Assembly (NCBI RefSeq): GCF_964355755.1
Contig: NC_092674.1
Coordinates: 28,570,001 to 28,634,000, forward strand
Origin: Antedon mediterranea
Lineage: Eukaryota > Echinodermata > Crinoidea > Comatulida > Antedonidae
Direction: 5' to 3'
Length of the DNA stretch: 64,000 nucleotides
Shown: piece after piece, positions 63,478 through 64,000 of the stretch
How the letters are laid out: every line of letters begins with the position of its first letter
Position numbering within the stretch: the first letter of the stretch is position 1
Translations under genes and position numbers: made by a program
Notes under the pieces: model-generated
Database searches by the model: none
What the model saw: only the letters and a program-made list of their open reading frames with translations
What the model was told of the DNA's origin: nothing

Positions 63478-64000
63478 AGAAAAGACTGGGGTATAAATAG
63501 TAGTCTACATTAAATGACTTTATTCACCAAGTTGTGTACTTCCTATGAATTGGTATTTTAAAACAGTTACAAATAAAATCAGCATATGTTTGAAAAGACC
63601 ACATAGGGCTGGTGTAGTACTGTGAACTAATTTCATCCAAATGTTACTCAAAAAAAGCTTGGGTTAATTTTACGATTCGGAAGTTGACCATTCAAATCAA
63701 AGCCGATAACAATTAGCAGACGACACATGTCAAATCCACATGCATGGTATAAATTGATTTTCACACATAGTGTATACCCTAGGCTTACTAATAAGCATTT
63801 GTTTCATGTGGTGGCAGTTACTGTTACTGATTTTTGTTTTGTGTATAGGTCTATGGATACCTCAATATTTTTAGATCTCCCAAATCTCTTAATAATCTCA
63901 CCGAGTTTCAAGATATTTTTATTCACCCTCTCGCCTTCTACTAAGGGGAAATTTCTGCCGATTATTTGCAATATGGAAAAAATATTCCGATAATCTACAA

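Larger units (their letters stand above)
62486..64000. other. Probable 5' intron of the JPT-like gene
   Basis: No initiator exon could be found on the minus strand. Two AGCTCTGTCTACAC MITEs lie here. At 62600-62650 the minus strand has a box-B-like GGTTCAAATCC, perhaps a tRNA-derived SINE remnant. Confidence 0.35.

Overview
The window looks like a piece of an animal nuclear genome. It is AT-rich, with spliced genes that have GT-AG introns, and dense short transposons. The gene families are those of metazoans: YIPF5, YIPF6, CCDC134, SDAD1, RPL9, a JPT/HN1-like protein and a Rho GEF. A marine invertebrate deuterostome, perhaps an echinoderm, is my best guess. It rests on general resemblance (foldback-type repeats like the sea urchin TU elements, invertebrate SINEs, the palindrome TAGGCCTA clustered near gene starts) and is not proven by the sequence. 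Exon models were built by hand from splice sites, reading-frame continuity and remembered similarity to vertebrate proteins. Every junction given keeps the frame.

Layout: 1-5212 is a tandem array of about 1.53-kb Helitron-like elements. 6564-17688 (minus) holds two exons of what is probably one Rho GEF gene (ARHGEF17-like): an 883-codon Ser/Thr-rich exon and, 8.4 kb downstream, the start of a DH domain. 20486-24035 (minus) is a complete CCDC134 (6 exons, 229 aa). It starts 216 bp from the divergent YIPF6 (plus, 24252-26694, 7 exons, 223 aa). RPL9 (minus, 28736-30101) has 4 coding exons and 190 aa.

31352-39776 is a repeat-built block of about 8.4 kb. It is bounded by 31-bp inverted repeats and has arms of 101-bp palindromic monomers in opposite orientation, with smaller foldback structures inside. 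It ends 36 bp before the start codon of YIPF5 (plus, 39813-43352, 6 exons, 242 aa). SDAD1 (minus, 44214-53774, 17 exons, 690 aa) converges on YIPF5. The 3' part of a JPT (Jupiter/HN1) family gene (minus, 55679-62485) runs towards the right edge; its first exon is not seen.

Functionally the window is mostly housekeeping. YIPF5 and YIPF6 are Golgi/ER membrane-traffic proteins, CCDC134 is a secretory-pathway protein, and RPL9 and SDAD1 serve the large ribosomal subunit and its biogenesis. Nothing shows that they form a functional cluster, but two different YIP1-family subfamilies lying 13 kb apart on the same strand is notable. The most unusual structure is the foldback block and its relation to the YIPF5 promoter. 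Introns and spacers are filled with MITEs, SINEs and minisatellites; one MITE family (tips AGCTCTGTCTACAC) is present at least ten times.
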